Below, one piece after another: positions 35,245 through 45,895 of a DNA stretch of 64,000 nucleotides; position 1 is the stretch's first letter; every line of letters begins with the position of its first letter. The stretch spans positions 61,605-125,604 of the forward strand of contig NZ_CABFMD010000034.1 in the NCBI RefSeq assembly GCF_901875555.1, in the 5' to 3' direction. This DNA is from Streptococcus parasanguinis. Lineage in GTDB: Bacteria > Bacillota > Bacilli > Lactobacillales > Streptococcaceae. A program made the position numbers and the translations under genes. The notes under the pieces are model-generated. The model made no database searches. It saw only the letters and a program-made list of their open reading frames with translations, and was not told the origin of the DNA.

Positions 35245-37494
35245 ATGTCAACTACAATTATCGGTTTCCCACGTTTGGGTGAATTCCGTGAATTAAAATT
35301 TACAACTGAAAAATACTTTAGAAAAGAAATCTCAGCAGACGAGCTCTTGGCAGCCGCCAAAGACTTGCGTGCAAAACACTGGAACATTGTCAAAGAGCAA
35401 GGCATCTCAGAGATTCCTTCAAATGACTTCTCACATTACGACAATTTCCTTGATACAGCCTTCCTTTTCAACGTCGTGCCAGCATCTGTTCAAAACTTGG
35501 ATTTGACAGACCTTGAACAATACTTTGCTTTGGCGCGTGGTTACCAAGGTGAAAAAGGGGATGTGCGTGCCCTTCCAATGAAGAAATGGTTCAACACGAA
35601 CTACCATTACATTGTTCCAAAATTTGAAAAAACAACAGAAGTGAAATTGGCTGGTCACAAGATTTTTGATGAGTACCAAGAAGCAAAAGAATTGGGTATC
35701 AACACTCGTCCAGTTGTTGTTGGGCCATTCACTTTCCTTCAATTATCTGACTTTGAAGATGGTGTAAAAGCTGAAGACTTCGTCGACAGCTTGGTTGCTG
35801 CTTACCAAGAAGTCTTTGCCAAATTGGCAGAGCTTGGTGCTACTCGTATTCAACTCGATGAGCCAGCTCTTGTCAAAGATTTGTCAGCTGAAGAAAAAGC
35901 CCTCTTCTTGAACCTCTACAACAAACTCTTGGCGGACAAGAAAGGCCTTGAAGTCTTGATCCAAACTTACTTTGGTGATGTTCGTGATGTCTACAATGAC
36001 CTCGTGAACTTGCCAGTAGATGGTATTGGTCTTGACTTTGTTGAAGGGAAGAAAACACTTGAACTCGTTAAAGGTGGATTCCCAGCTGACAAGACTCTCT
36101 ATGCTGGTATTGTGAATGGTAAAAATATCTGGCGTAATAACTATGAAAAGAGCTTGGAAATCTTGGATCAAGTTCCAGCTGAAAAGGTTGTCTTGACAAC
36201 TTCATGTTCTCTTCTTCATGTGCCATTTACAACAGCTAATGAAGATTTTGAGCCAGCAATCTTGAACCACTTTGCCTTTGCGGTTGAAAAATTGGGTGAA
36301 TTGCGTGATTTGGATGCTATCCGCAACGGTCAAGGCGCAGAAGCTCTTGCTGCCAACAAAGAACTCTTTGCGACAGAACGTGTCGGAGCAAATGCGGAAC
36401 TTCATGCTCGCATCGCAGCGTTGACAGAAGCAGACTACACTCGTTTGCCAGCCTTCGCAGAACGGGAAGAAATCCAAAAAGAAGCCTTCAAGCTTCCTGC
36501 TCTTCCAACAACAACCATCGGTTCCTTCCCTCAAACGAAAGAAGTACGTGCCAAACGTTTGGCTTTCCGTAAGGGTGAATTGTCACAAGAAGAATACGAT
36601 GCCTTCCTTGCTAAAACGATCGACGAATGGATCAAATGGCAAGAAGAAGTTGGATTTGACGTGCTGGTACACGGTGAGTTTGAACGGAACGACATGGTGG
36701 AGTACTTCGGTCAAAACTTGTCTGGTTACCTCTTCTCTAAAAACGGTTGGGTACAATCATACGGTATGCGTGGAGTGAAACCACCAATCATCTGGGGAGA
36801 TGTCACTCGTCTCAACCCTATCACTGTGAAATGGTCTAGCTACGCACAAAGTCGTACAAACAAACCTGTTAAGGGGATGTTGACTGGACCGGTTACCATC
36901 CTTAACTGGTCATTCCCACGTGAAGACATCTCTATCAAGGATTCTACTCTTCAGATCGCTCTTGCCATCAAGGATGAAGTACTTGACCTTGAAGCGGCAG
37001 GTGTGAAAATCATCCAAATCGATGAAGCCGCACTTCGTGAAAAATTGCCACTCCGTCGCAGTGACTGGTACGAAGATTACCTTGACTGGGCGATTCCAGC
37101 CTTCCGTTTGGTACACTCAACAGTAGCACCAGACACACAAATCCACACGCACATGTGTTACTCAGAATTTACAGATATCATCCCAGCTATCGATAACTTG
37201 GATGCGGACGTTATCTCATTTGAAGCGAGCCGTTCAAACCTTGAAATCTTGGATGAGTTGAAAGCCAAAAACTTCCAAACAGAAGTTGGACCTGGGGTTT
37301 ACGATATCCACTCACCACGTGTCCCACAAGACGGTGAAATTGATCACACAATTGAAGCAATCTTGGCCAAAGTACCAAGTGGCAAAGTTTGGATCAACCC
37401 TGACTGTGGTTTGAAGACTCGTGGAATTAAAGAAACAAAAGAAAGCTTGATCAAACTAGTTAATGCTGCTAAAGAAGCGCGTGAACACTTGTAA
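35245..37494 (+). CDS. metE: Cobalamin-independent methionine synthase
   Basis: A 749-residue enzyme that moves a methyl group from 5-methyltetrahydropteroyl-triglutamate to homocysteine. The N-terminal half carries the folate-binding repeat ([12 protein letters not shown]), and the C-terminal half the zinc site: HTHMCYSEF supplies His and Cys, the Glu is in that region, and the last Cys is in NPDCGLKTR. The ATG at 35245 is 7-8 nt after TTGGAGGA. Upstream in-frame starts lie in the promoter and are rejected. It is followed by metF, which makes its methyl donor. Confidence 0.95.
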   Translation: MSTTIIGFPRLGEFRELKFTTEKYFRKEISADELLAAAKDLRAKHWNIVKEQGISEIPSNDFSHYDNFLDTAFLFNVVPASVQNLDLTDLEQYFALARGYQGEKGDVRALPMKKWFNTNYHYIVPKFEKTTEVKLAGHKIFDEYQEAKELGINTRPVVVGPFTFLQLSDFEDGVKAEDFVDSLVAAYQEVFAKLAELGATRIQLDEPALVKDLSAEEKALFLNLYNKLLADKKGLEVLIQTYFGDVRDVYNDLVNLPVDGIGLDFVEGKKTLELVKGGFPADKTLYAGIVNGKNIWRNNYEKSLEILDQVPAEKVVLTTSCSLLHVPFTTANEDFEPAILNHFAFAVEKLGELRDLDAIRNGQGAEALAANKELFATERVGANAELHARIAALTEADYTRLPAFAEREEIQKEAFKLPALPTTTIGSFPQTKEVRAKRLAFRKGELSQEEYDAFLAKTIDEWIKWQEEVGFDVLVHGEFERNDMVEYFGQNLSGYLFSKNGWVQSYGMRGVKPPIIWGDVTRLNPITVKWSSYAQSRTNKPVKGMLTGPVTILNWSFPREDISIKDSTLQIALAIKDEVLDLEAAGVKIIQIDEAALREKLPLRRSDWYEDYLDWAIPAFRLVHSTVAPDTQIHTHMCYSEFTDIIPAIDNLDADVISFEASRSNLEILDELKAKNFQTEVGPGVYDIHSPRVPQDGEIDHTIEAILAKVPSGKVWINPDCGLKTRGIKETKESLIKLVNAAKEAREHL

Positions 37495-37606
37495 GAAATG
37501 TTTCGAGGACCTTCTATCATCGTGTAGAGGGTTTTCGACTCATCCCTTATCCTAGAAATAGTGGCTCAGAGTTCTTGATCAACGAAACAAAAGAAAAGGA
37601 TAGAAT

Positions 37607-38482
37607 ATGTCACAACACACACCGTCTCTGTCATTTGAAGTTTTTCCTCCAAATCCTGAAGTAGGCAATGCCAAGCTCTTACGTGCCTTGGCAAATATGC
37701 AGGAGCTAGCCCCTCACTTCATTAGTGTGACCGCTAGCAATAATAAATACAATATTAAAGAGACGACGGTTGCTTTAGCCAATTACATTCAAAATGAATT
37801 GTCTATTCCGACAATTGCTCACTTGCCAGCAGTCTATTTGAGCAAGGAAAAAGTGGCTGATACTCTTCAGGAGTTAGATGAAGTCGGGGTGCATCGGATC
37901 TTGGCTCTGCGTGGGGATATTATCCCTGGTGTAGAACCTTTAAAAGACTTTCGCTATGCAACGGACCTGATTGAATTTATCAAAACAGAAGCTCCCCATT
38001 TTGAGGTAATTGGTGCTTGCTATCCTGAGGGACATCCGGATTCGCCCAACCAAATTTCAGATATTCAAAATCTTAAAAAGAAGGTAGATGCAGGGTGCTC
38101 TAGCTTGGTCACTCAACTTTTCTTTGACAATGAGCGTTTCTATGATTTTCAAGATAAGTGTACTTTAGCCGGGATCAATGTTCCTATTCATGCAGGAGTG
38201 ATGCCGATTCTTAACAGAAACCAAGCCCTTCGTCTCCTCAAAACTTGTGAAAATGTTCATATCCCACGGAAGTTTAAAGCGATTTTAGACAAGTATGAGC
38301 ATGATCCAGAATCCCTTCGCGCAGCTGGCTTGGCTTATGCAGTCGATCAAATCGTTGATTTGGTTACTCAAGATGTGGCAGGTGTCCATCTTTACACCAT
38401 GAACAATGAAGATGTCGCTTACCACGTCTACCAAGCAACAAAGGCTTTATTTGATCATCAACCGAATTTTGAAGTGAGTTAA
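37607..38482 (+). CDS. metF: 5,10-Methylenetetrahydrofolate reductase
   Basis: A 291-residue TIM-barrel flavoprotein. Motifs include the N-terminal SFEVFPP with the active-site Glu, FISVTASNN, ILALRGDI, and the FAD/folate-contact region SLVTQLFFDNERFYDF. It reduces methylene-THF to methyl-THF for MetE. The start follows AAAAGGATAGA. The 112-bp gap after metE holds a weak hairpin that may only attenuate, so the two genes probably share the metE promoter. Confidence 0.93.
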   Translation: MSQHTPSLSFEVFPPNPEVGNAKLLRALANMQELAPHFISVTASNNKYNIKETTVALANYIQNELSIPTIAHLPAVYLSKEKVADTLQELDEVGVHRILALRGDIIPGVEPLKDFRYATDLIEFIKTEAPHFEVIGACYPEGHPDSPNQISDIQNLKKKVDAGCSSLVTQLFFDNERFYDFQDKCTLAGINVPIHAGVMPILNRNQALRLLKTCENVHIPRKFKAILDKYEHDPESLRAAGLAYAVDQIVDLVTQDVAGVHLYTMNNEDVAYHVYQATKALFDHQPNFEVS

Positions 38483-38505
38483 TCAACACTTTTAGTAGGA
38501 AGTGT

Positions 38506-38541
38506 AGAGATTGAGAAAGAATAGTTCTTAATCTCTTTTTA
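38506..38541 (+). terminator. Terminator of metE-metF
   Basis: AGAGATTGAGAA and TTCTTAATCTCT arms over AGAATAG, followed by TTTTATTT. Confidence 0.8.
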
Positions 38542-38612
38542 TTTGGATAAATCACTTGCTAAAAGCCAACTTTTTTTATAGTATAACTAATATAATTTTG
38601 GAGGCGCTTGCA

Positions 38613-41549
38613 ATGAAGAAAAATATGAAGTTAAAGTTATTTGGACCCCCTAAGGTTGTTTTCAATCAGAAAGATATTCGGTTTTCTTTCTCGAAGATAG
38701 AAGCCTTGCTTTATTACTTGGCAGTTATGGGCCAGGTCAACCGCGATGAAATCGCCGGTATTCTTTGGGGAGATAAGGAAAACCAAGTAGCTCGCAAAAA
38801 CTTACGGAATACGGTTTACCAAGCCAATAAAATCTTTGAAGGAGATATCATTGTTTCTCCAAGTCGGAGCAGTTTGGCCCTTAATCCTGACTTGAGCCTT
38901 TCTTTGGATGTCAAACTCTTTGAAAGAGATCCACTAAGTGCCTTGGATCTTTATCGAGGAGACTTTTTAGAGGGTTTCTATGTCAAGGATGATGAAGACT
39001 TTAATCAGTGGGTTTCTCGAAAACGGGATGCTTATAGGAAGCTCTACGTTGAAAGTTGCTATCAAAAAATTGAAAAGGTCGGTTTTGGAGACTCTAGTAT
39101 AGAACTCTTGCTCCATCATTTAGTAGAGCTGGATGAATATGAAGAGAAAAACTACCAGCTCTTGATGGAGTATTATAGTTTCCATCACCAGCTAGGAAAA
39201 TTTTTCGAGACCTATTATAAGCTAGTCGATTTATTGGATCGCGAGCTCAGTGTGCGTCCCAGTCGAGCTATTGAGGAACTTTATCACTCCGTTTTGGAAG
39301 CTAAACGAACTCATAAACTGACCAATCGCTTAAATATCCGTGAACTTTCCTTTTTTGGCCGTAAACAAGAACTCTCGCAACTCGAGGAATACCTTTCCTT
39401 AGTCCAGACAGGTGAAGCGGTAGGACCTTTTCTCGTGATGGGGCAATCTGGAACAGGTAAGAAACGTCTGTTACGACAGTTGGTCTTGATGTCCAATCGC
39501 AGTTTTAACTTTATCAAGGTTGAAGGAAAAGCTACCAGTCAACGCTACGAAGGAAGCACCTGGAATGATCTCAGACAAGCTCTAGAGACACTGGAAGGAG
39601 AAATGGAGATTTCTCTTGTAGAAGAGAAAGATGATCTCACATCTGTATGGAATCAGCTTCAAGGTCTTAGCAAAGAAAAACCGCTCCTGATTCTACTTGA
39701 AAATGCCCAGTGGATTGACGCAGTCTCTCTAAAAAAAGTGAAACAATTAGAAGAGAGAAGAAAGCTGGACAAATGGCAACTGATTTTTACAGCTGAAGGG
39801 CCCTTGCCAGATTCCTTCGCCAGTTTCTTAGCAGGCTTGAAGGTAGAAAAACGCTTGTCTCAACTAGAATTGACCAATTTTGCACCAAGTGAAAGTCGTG
39901 CTCTCTTGAAAGGGGAACTGGGGGAGATAGAGCCGGTCGTGATGGAGCAGATGGTCGAATGGAGTGAAGGCAGTCCCTTCTTCCTGTCCAGCTATATCGA
40001 AGAGTGGAAAGATAATGAAAATTTAGAGCCCTTGCCGGATATCATTCAAGCCTATCTTTCTCAGGAGCTTGGGAATATGAGCAGTGAGGAAGAAGCTCTT
40101 CTTCATTACCTATCCTGTTTTCATAAGCCGATCTCCTTGTCTATCTTGGCTGATTTGACAGCTACAGAGCTTCCTGTTTTGATAGAATTAGTCGAGCCAT
40201 TATCTGAAAGAGCGATCGTCTCAATCGTAGAAGAAGGGGAGGATCTCTTGGTTCAATTTTGCAAGCAATTGGTAGCCAAGTACTTCTACCAACTCCTCTC
40301 GCCAGCTAGAAGGCGCCTCTTCCACCAACAAATTGCGCAAAAATTGGAAGAAACCTTAGAAGATTCAACGGACCTTCTTCTTTATAAGGAAATTGCCTAC
40401 CAATATAAGCAATCGCAAAATCTCTTGCGCTCCTTATCGTTTGAGTTGACTTACTTAGAAGAAATTCTTCAGCTGGAGCATGAACTGTTTCCGATTTATT
40501 CCAAGGCAGATGAGGGAGTCCTATCAGACGGTACAAATAGCCATTTGGATATTTTGGGGGAGTTATCCCGGCTGCGTCAAGGATTAGAAGACCTATTTTC
40601 AAGACACCAAAGAGATAGAGAATACAAGTATTTGCAACTGCGTTACTTGTACCTAGAAGGTCGCTATTTTATTCGAAATGGGGAGTATCAAGAGGGCATA
40701 CATGATATCCAAAAGGTCATCTCCTTTGCACGGGAACTCAAACAGTCAGACTTCCTCTTAGAAGGCTACCGGCAAATCATTTATTATTGCATTCAAACAG
40801 AAAATATTTCTGAGATGGCCTATTATACAGATTTGGCTCTGGAAGATGCTATCCAAGCCAACAATCATGAGGTCATCGCGATCCAGTTGCGTTTGAAAGG
40901 TTTGTATCATCTGATGGTTGGGGATGAGGAGCAGGCGACCCGGCATCTGTACCGCTCCATTGATTGCTTTAGTTTGACCTATAGTATGCAGACCAAGTAT
41001 GCCATTCAAATTGCGGCTTCTTTGGCCTACCTCGCTGAAATAGAGCAAATCAGGGGTCATTTCCAAGTAGCTGTTACCCACTTAGAAGAGGTTCTGCGTT
41101 TGGTGGAAGATCAAGCGGTTGATTCTGTCCGTGTTGTCTTTGATATTGATCTGGGCATCGCCTATTATTGGAAGGGAGATTTGATCCAAGCTCGCCTCTG
41201 TTTTGACAGAGCTCAGAAGATTTTGTCCAGTGTTCGCTTCCCTTGGAAGGAAGAATTGCTCGAATTTTATCAATCCTTAATCGCCTGTCAGCAAGGGGAT
41301 CAAGAGAACCTTGCGGCTTATCTGGCTCGAAAAGAAAGGACGATGAATGCATCTGCTAATTCACGGGATAAGGGGATGGTACATTATCTACTGGCTTTCT
41401 TATCTAATCAAAAGGAAAAAGGAGAAGAACTTGATCCGGTCTTGATCCCTTACTTGAAAGAAGATAAGAATTACTACAAGAAGGTGGCAGAGCAACACTT
41501 GAATCCATACAGAGATCGTCAGTTTCTTAAGAAATTAAAAGACATGTAG
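38613..41549 (+). CDS. Large SARP/AfsR-like regulator with BTAD, NTPase-like and TPR regions
   Basis: A 978-residue protein. Residues 1-95 form an OmpR-type winged helix (KLKLFGPPKVVFNQKDIRFS, then ALLYYLAV). Residues 100-245 form a bacterial transcriptional activation domain (VKLFERDPLSALDLYRGDFL). A P-loop-like NTPase region starts near 265, where the expected Walker A reads GQSGTGKKRL, so it is imperfect (KK in place of KT/KS). The C-terminal half is helical with TPR-like repeats. The ATG at 38613 is chosen because TTGGAGGCG precedes it. Such proteins are common in actinomycetes and less so in streptococci. The target is unknown; metF upstream and hutG downstream (convergent) are candidates only by proximity. 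Confidence 0.82.
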   Translation: MKKNMKLKLFGPPKVVFNQKDIRFSFSKIEALLYYLAVMGQVNRDEIAGILWGDKENQVARKNLRNTVYQANKIFEGDIIVSPSRSSLALNPDLSLSLDVKLFERDPLSALDLYRGDFLEGFYVKDDEDFNQWVSRKRDAYRKLYVESCYQKIEKVGFGDSSIELLLHHLVELDEYEEKNYQLLMEYYSFHHQLGKFFETYYKLVDLLDRELSVRPSRAIEELYHSVLEAKRTHKLTNRLNIRELSFFGRKQELSQLEEYLSLVQTGEAVGPFLVMGQSGTGKKRLLRQLVLMSNRSFNFIKVEGKATSQRYEGSTWNDLRQALETLEGEMEISLVEEKDDLTSVWNQLQGLSKEKPLLILLENAQWIDAVSLKKVKQLEERRKLDKWQLIFTAEGPLPDSFASFLAGLKVEKRLSQLELTNFAPSESRALLKGELGEIEPVVMEQMVEWSEGSPFFLSSYIEEWKDNENLEPLPDIIQAYLSQELGNMSSEEEALLHYLSCFHKPISLSILADLTATELPVLIELVEPLSERAIVSIVEEGEDLLVQFCKQLVAKYFYQLLSPARRRLFHQQIAQKLEETLEDSTDLLLYKEIAYQYKQSQNLLRSLSFELTYLEEILQLEHELFPIYSKADEGVLSDGTNSHLDILGELSRLRQGLEDLFSRHQRDREYKYLQLRYLYLEGRYFIRNGEYQEGIHDIQKVISFARELKQSDFLLEGYRQIIYYCIQTENISEMAYYTDLALEDAIQANNHEVIAIQLRLKGLYHLMVGDEEQATRHLYRSIDCFSLTYSMQTKYAIQIAASLAYLAEIEQIRGHFQVAVTHLEEVLRLVEDQAVDSVRVVFDIDLGIAYYWKGDLIQARLCFDRAQKILSSVRFPWKEELLEFYQSLIACQQGDQENLAAYLARKERTMNASANSRDKGMVHYLLAFLSNQKEKGEELDPVLIPYLKEDKNYYKKVAEQHLNPYRDRQFLKKLKDM

Positions 41550-41633
41550 GGTGCCTAAAAAATAAGGAAAGGATAAGTGGGCAGGACTCCTTTCGGATCT
41601 TTGTCGGAAAGACTACTGCATCTGAAAATAAAG

Positions 41634-41683
41634 AAAAAGCATAGAAATACTCTAGCAATGAGTGTTTCCATGCTTTTTTTGTG
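41634..41683. terminator. Bidirectional terminator between regulator gene and hutG
   Basis: GCATAGAAATACTC and GAGTGTTTCCATGC arms over TAGCAAT, with an A-rich run before and seven T after. Confidence 0.8.
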
Positions 41684-41696
41684 ACTCGAAATGTTC

Positions 41697-42689
41697 TTAG
41701 TTCAGTTTTTGTTGCGCCAATATTTGGGTCAAATAAAAGATAAAGGTCGCAGCAAGATTTGAAGTATGATTGTCGATGTCATGAGGAGGAGAAACTTCTA
41801 CGACATCAAATCCGATTAGCTTACCACTAGCAGCAATGTGTTGGAGAAGCATGAGGGCTAGTTTGGGATCGACTCCAAGTGATTGGATAGCACTAACACC
41901 AGGGGCAGAGCCAACCGCAAAGCAATCCATATCAATAGAAAGATAGACCGCTGTTTGGTTTTCTAAAAATTGATCGATTCGATCCAGAATGGCTTGGTGG
42001 CTCATCTGGAAGAGGTCTTGCCCGGTTAAGAAATCAATACTTGGTGTTTTAGCAACGTAATTAAAGAGGAAGAGGTTGTTATTGTGCTCTTGGATCCCAA
42101 GGATGAGGTAAGGAAAGTCCTGCCCCTTTTCTTTTGCATGATCAGCCATTTGACGAAAACCCGTTCCGGAGTTGGGACCAGTTTGGTCATAAGGGCGCAA
42201 ATCAAAATGGGCATCCAGATTGATCACAGCCAGTTGTTCATTTTTTTCCAAACTGGATTGAATCCCTAGATAGTGGCCGTAAGCAGTTCCGTGACCGCCT
42301 CCTAGGACAATAGGTTGGATCCCTAATTGGTACATGCGCTGGATCGCTTGTGAGAGACTTTCTTGGAGTTCTTCTAGTGAATGGTTGGGCCCGTCAATAT
42401 TTCCCACATCATACACTGTCACATTGGTTCCCCAGTGCCATGGAAGTTTGGCGATTTGAGAACGGATGGCTGTAGGACCCTCGACCGCTCCTACGCGCCC
42501 GTTGTTGATATAGACTCCTTTGTCGCTCTTAAAGCCGATGATCCCAAAGGTCATTCCCTCAAATGGAGTGAGGGTCTCGTCGTTTAGGTCTAAAAATTTG
42601 GTGACCATTCCCCATTTGGCTGTGTAGGGATTGTCCTCGATACTACCTTGGTAGTAGCTATAGGTCATTGGATAGTAGTTTGTGAGCAA
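41697..42689 (-). CDS. hutG: Formimidoylglutamase (HutG, arginase/agmatinase family)
   Basis: A 330-residue ureohydrolase-fold enzyme that splits N-formimino-glutamate to glutamate and formamide. The binuclear manganese ligands are visible: [22 protein letters not shown] and SIDMDCFAV. The TTG at 42689 is taken as start because AAGGGAGG lies nine bases upstream. The ATG at 42668 has no ribosome site. It is the last gene of the minus-strand hut cluster. Its activity duplicates the FtcD route encoded in the same cluster. Confidence 0.88.
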   Translation of the reverse strand: MLTNYYPMTYSYYQGSIEDNPYTAKWGMVTKFLDLNDETLTPFEGMTFGIIGFKSDKGVYINNGRVGAVEGPTAIRSQIAKLPWHWGTNVTVYDVGNIDGPNHSLEELQESLSQAIQRMYQLGIQPIVLGGGHGTAYGHYLGIQSSLEKNEQLAVINLDAHFDLRPYDQTGPNSGTGFRQMADHAKEKGQDFPYLILGIQEHNNNLFLFNYVAKTPSIDFLTGQDLFQMSHQAILDRIDQFLENQTAVYLSIDMDCFAVGSAPGVSAIQSLGVDPKLALMLLQHIAASGKLIGFDVVEVSPPHDIDNHTSNLAATFIFYLTQILAQQKLN

Positions 42690-42772
42690 GCTTGTCGCCT
42701 CCCTTATTTTTCTGAAAGCATGCAGAGGCTGAGAAGATCGCCAGCCTCTGTTTTTGCTTTATTCTTACTGTA

Positions 42773-44314
42773 TCAGTATTGAATGCTTAAGTCAACTGCT
42801 TTTTCAATGGTTGCTAAAAATTCTTCGCTTTCGACAACAGCAGATGCTTTATTGAGTTCTTCAAAGATTTCGATATCTTTGTCAAATTCTATGAAGTTCA
42901 GTTTTTGGCGAATCAGATCATAAGCTGGTTTTGTACCTTTACCAAGTTCATGATTTTCTGGTTTGAGATCCAAGGCTTGGCAAGCTGCCATGATTTCAGT
43001 AGCAACAATGCGACGGGAGTTCTTAAGAATTTCTGCTGCTTTACGAGCGGCAGTGGTTCCCATGCTGACGAAATCTTCTTGGTTTTCACAAGATGGAATA
43101 GAATCGACACTAGCAGGGTGAGCCAAGATTTTATTTTCCGATGCAAGGGATGCACAAGCATACTGGGTAATCATGAAACCTGAGTTGAGGCCAGGGTGTT
43201 TGACCAAGAAGGATGGCAATTTGCTGAGTTGGCTGTTGACCAAGCGTTCCACCCGACGTTCAGATACGTTTCCGATTTCAGAAAGGGCAATACCCAAGAA
43301 GTCAAATGGTTGTGCCATTGGTTCACCGTGGAAATTACCACCTGAGATGACGTGCCCTTCCTTGGTGATGATTGGGTTATCCGTCACAGAGTTGATTTCG
43401 ATTTCAACTTTTTCTTTTACGTATGCGATCGAGTCCTTGCTGGCCCCGTGAATTTGAGGAATACAGCGGAGTGTGTATGGATCTTGGACCCGTTGTTGGG
43501 TTGCAACGGTCGTGTTTTTACTTCCTTCAAGGAGGTTACGGATGTTGCGTGCGGTGGCCAATTGTCCACTTTGTGGGCGGATGGTATGAAGGTCTTCTTC
43601 AAATGGGCTGGTAATCCCATTGTGAACTTCCATTGAAAGAGCACCAGCGATATCAGAGAGTTTGAGCAATTGGATACCATCGTAAGTCGCAAGAGCACCG
43701 ATACCCGTTAGGACGGTCGTACCGTTGATCAAGGCAAGTCCTTCTTTGGCAGCCAATTTGATCTTTTCAATTCCAGCACGATCCAAGGCTTCTTGGCCAC
43801 TGAGAAGTTCTCCTTTGTAGTAGGCGCGTCCAAGACCTAGCATTGGTAAAACCATATGAGCAAGAGGAGCTAAGTCTCCAGAAGCTCCGAGAGAGCCTTT
43901 TTCAGGAATATAAGGAGTGACTCCTTTATTAAGTAATTCTAACAGTTTTTCAACAGTTGACAGACGAATGCCAGAATAGCCTTTCAAAAGTGAGTTGATA
44001 CGGATCAGCATGATGGCACGAACGGCATCTTCTGGAAGTGGATCACCAAAGCCAGATGAGTGAGTCCGAATCAGGTTTTCTTGCAGTTGAACAGTATCTT
44101 CTGGAGAAATACTGACATTACAGAGGGAACCAAATCCAGTGGTCACACCATAGACGACTCGTTTTTCGCGGACAATGTCATCAACGATTTTACGGGATGC
44201 GATAACGGCTTCTTTGGCATGTTCATCAAGCTCACATTGGGCACCGTGACGAGCTACAGCGATGACTTCTTCGAGTGTTAAGCTATTGCCATCTAAATGA
44301 ATCAATTGAGTCAT
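42773..44314 (-). CDS. hutH: Histidine ammonia-lyase
   Basis: A 513-residue enzyme that deaminates histidine to trans-urocanate, the first step of the pathway. The Ala-Ser-Gly triplet that cyclises into the MIO cofactor is in SLGASGDLAPLAHM (near 142-155). The active-site Tyr loop is in VVYGVTTGFGSL (near 53). It is full length. ATG follows ATCGGAGG. A spacer of about 215 bp separates it from the permease gene and holds possible regulatory or repeat sequence. Confidence 0.95.
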   Translation of the reverse strand: MTQLIHLDGNSLTLEEVIAVARHGAQCELDEHAKEAVIASRKIVDDIVREKRVVYGVTTGFGSLCNVSISPEDTVQLQENLIRTHSSGFGDPLPEDAVRAIMLIRINSLLKGYSGIRLSTVEKLLELLNKGVTPYIPEKGSLGASGDLAPLAHMVLPMLGLGRAYYKGELLSGQEALDRAGIEKIKLAAKEGLALINGTTVLTGIGALATYDGIQLLKLSDIAGALSMEVHNGITSPFEEDLHTIRPQSGQLATARNIRNLLEGSKNTTVATQQRVQDPYTLRCIPQIHGASKDSIAYVKEKVEIEINSVTDNPIITKEGHVISGGNFHGEPMAQPFDFLGIALSEIGNVSERRVERLVNSQLSKLPSFLVKHPGLNSGFMITQYACASLASENKILAHPASVDSIPSCENQEDFVSMGTTAARKAAEILKNSRRIVATEIMAACQALDLKPENHELGKGTKPAYDLIRQKLNFIEFDKDIEIFEELNKASAVVESEEFLATIEKAVDLSIQY

Positions 44315-44428
44315 ATAAAACCTCCGATTATGAATAGTTGTTCTGTGGAAGTAGATGTGTTACTTCAGTTTGAATACCTAACATGAGCCCATTGTCTATT
44401 GATCTTAAGAAGTTTGAGAAGAGTCTTA

Positions 44429-44480
44429 GAGAAAAGTGCTCAGATTTGATATTCGTAGAGTCCTAGATGGACTCGGGAGC
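44429..44480 (-). repeat. Possible remnant of the structured repeat between permease and hutH
   Basis: On the minus strand, CTCCCGAGT (44479-44471) is followed by AGCACTTTTCTC (44440-44429), in the same order as in repeat copy 2 (CTCCCGAGT, hairpin three, AGCACTTTTCTC). A GAGTCC-ATCTA-GGACTC hairpin replaces part of the third hairpin. The rest is not conserved, so this may be a decayed copy or chance. It lies in the 5' leader of hutH. The remainder of 44315-44530 shows no gene. Confidence 0.35.
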
Positions 44481-44530
44481 AAAACCGAACTTCACGCCCG
44501 TCTATGTTCCCATATACTGTGGAAAGAAAA

Positions 44531-45874
44531 TTAGTCAGGTAGTGATTTCGATTTATGTAGTTTATCGCCGTGGAAAACAAAGTAAAGTCCACTTGCAATC
44601 ACGAGACCGATGACCCCCCAAACAAAGTTCATTAGGTTGTCCCCTGCGATCATCAAGATACTGATCACAACAGCTAGAACAGGGATAACAGGACCAAATG
44701 GCATTCGGAAGGTAACCTTTTTGTCTGGGTACATTTTTCTGAGTTTGATGGCTGCCAAAGCAGTTGGAATGTATTGGAAGAAACGGAAGACAACACTAAA
44801 GGTTGCTAATGATTCGAAAGAGCCAGATAACAAGAGTAAGAAAGCGAAGGTGCCAGAAATGATAATGGCAATGACAGGGGCATTCTTAGAATTTGTTTTT
44901 CCAAGACCCTCTGGCAAAAGTTTTTCAGTTGCTAATGCGGCACCGAAACGAGGGACCATGATGGATTCACCAATGTTTAATCCAGCAATTGAAATGAGGG
45001 CTCCGTAAGAAACGAGTGGAGCTCCGATAGGGCCAATCATTTCGACAAATGCGTCTTGTACGGGTGCATCAGTTTGCATAATGCGACCACCCAGCATGGC
45101 GATTGTTCCAGCGATGATCAACATATAGAGAACAGATACAATACTGATAGAACCCAGAATAGCGCGGGGAACGTTTTTTTCAGGGTTGCGCATTTCCCCT
45201 GCAACGATAGACATGGTTTCAAATCCGATGAAACCGTAGAAGATGTAGACTGCTGTACTAGAAATAGAACTGAAGAGACTTGTTCCACTTTCCAATTGAA
45301 GGAAAGGTGTGAAATTGCCCTTGCTCACTCCACCAGAAATGAAGAAGATGGCAAAGAGAGAGAAGAGGACAATCGGAATTAATTTTGCAACAGTAGCTGT
45401 CAGAGTGAACATCTTAGAGGTTTTCAGACCGGCAATGTTCATCAGACTCAAGAGAACCAGCATACCGATACTGATCGGAAGGTTGTAGCCTTCAAATGCT
45501 GGGAAGGTAATGATGAAGATCTTAGCAAAGCCGGCTAACATGGCAGCCCAAGCGATGACGGTAACGGCCCAACCGAGAATCCCAACGTTAAAGCCGACGA
45601 AGTCTCCGAAAGCGGCTTTGGAGTATTGCATGGCTCCACCGTTTTTATCGAAGTAGCCAGCCGTTTCAGCCAGACAGGCTGAAAGTAGCATGACGAGAAT
45701 GGCTACTCCGAACATAATAGCTAGGGAAGCTGGTCCGAGGCCGGAATAAATTTTTTGAGGGAGGAGGAAGATACCAGATCCGATTACGGCATTGATACCG
45801 TATAGAGTGGCACCGCTAAAGCTGAATTTCGCTTTTTCTTGTTCCTCAATCGACTGTTTATGTGCTCCGTTCAT
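44531..45874 (-). CDS. APC-family amino acid permease, probable histidine importer
   Basis: A 447-residue permease with 12 predicted helices. The substrate-site glycine motif GSGIFLLPQ near 32 and the MSIVAGEMRNPEKNVPRAI loop near 220 are typical of the APC superfamily. Its position between hutD and hutH makes histidine or urocanate the likely substrate; the sequence alone does not prove it. ATG follows CAAAGGAGAAAC and lies 21 bp after the hutD stop. Confidence 0.85.
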   Translation of the reverse strand: MNGAHKQSIEEQEKAKFSFSGATLYGINAVIGSGIFLLPQKIYSGLGPASLAIMFGVAILVMLLSACLAETAGYFDKNGGAMQYSKAAFGDFVGFNVGILGWAVTVIAWAAMLAGFAKIFIITFPAFEGYNLPISIGMLVLLSLMNIAGLKTSKMFTLTATVAKLIPIVLFSLFAIFFISGGVSKGNFTPFLQLESGTSLFSSISSTAVYIFYGFIGFETMSIVAGEMRNPEKNVPRAILGSISIVSVLYMLIIAGTIAMLGGRIMQTDAPVQDAFVEMIGPIGAPLVSYGALISIAGLNIGESIMVPRFGAALATEKLLPEGLGKTNSKNAPVIAIIISGTFAFLLLLSGSFESLATFSVVFRFFQYIPTALAAIKLRKMYPDKKVTFRMPFGPVIPVLAVVISILMIAGDNLMNFVWGVIGLVIASGLYFVFHGDKLHKSKSLPD

Positions 45875-45895
45875 AATGTTTCTCCTTTGTGAACA

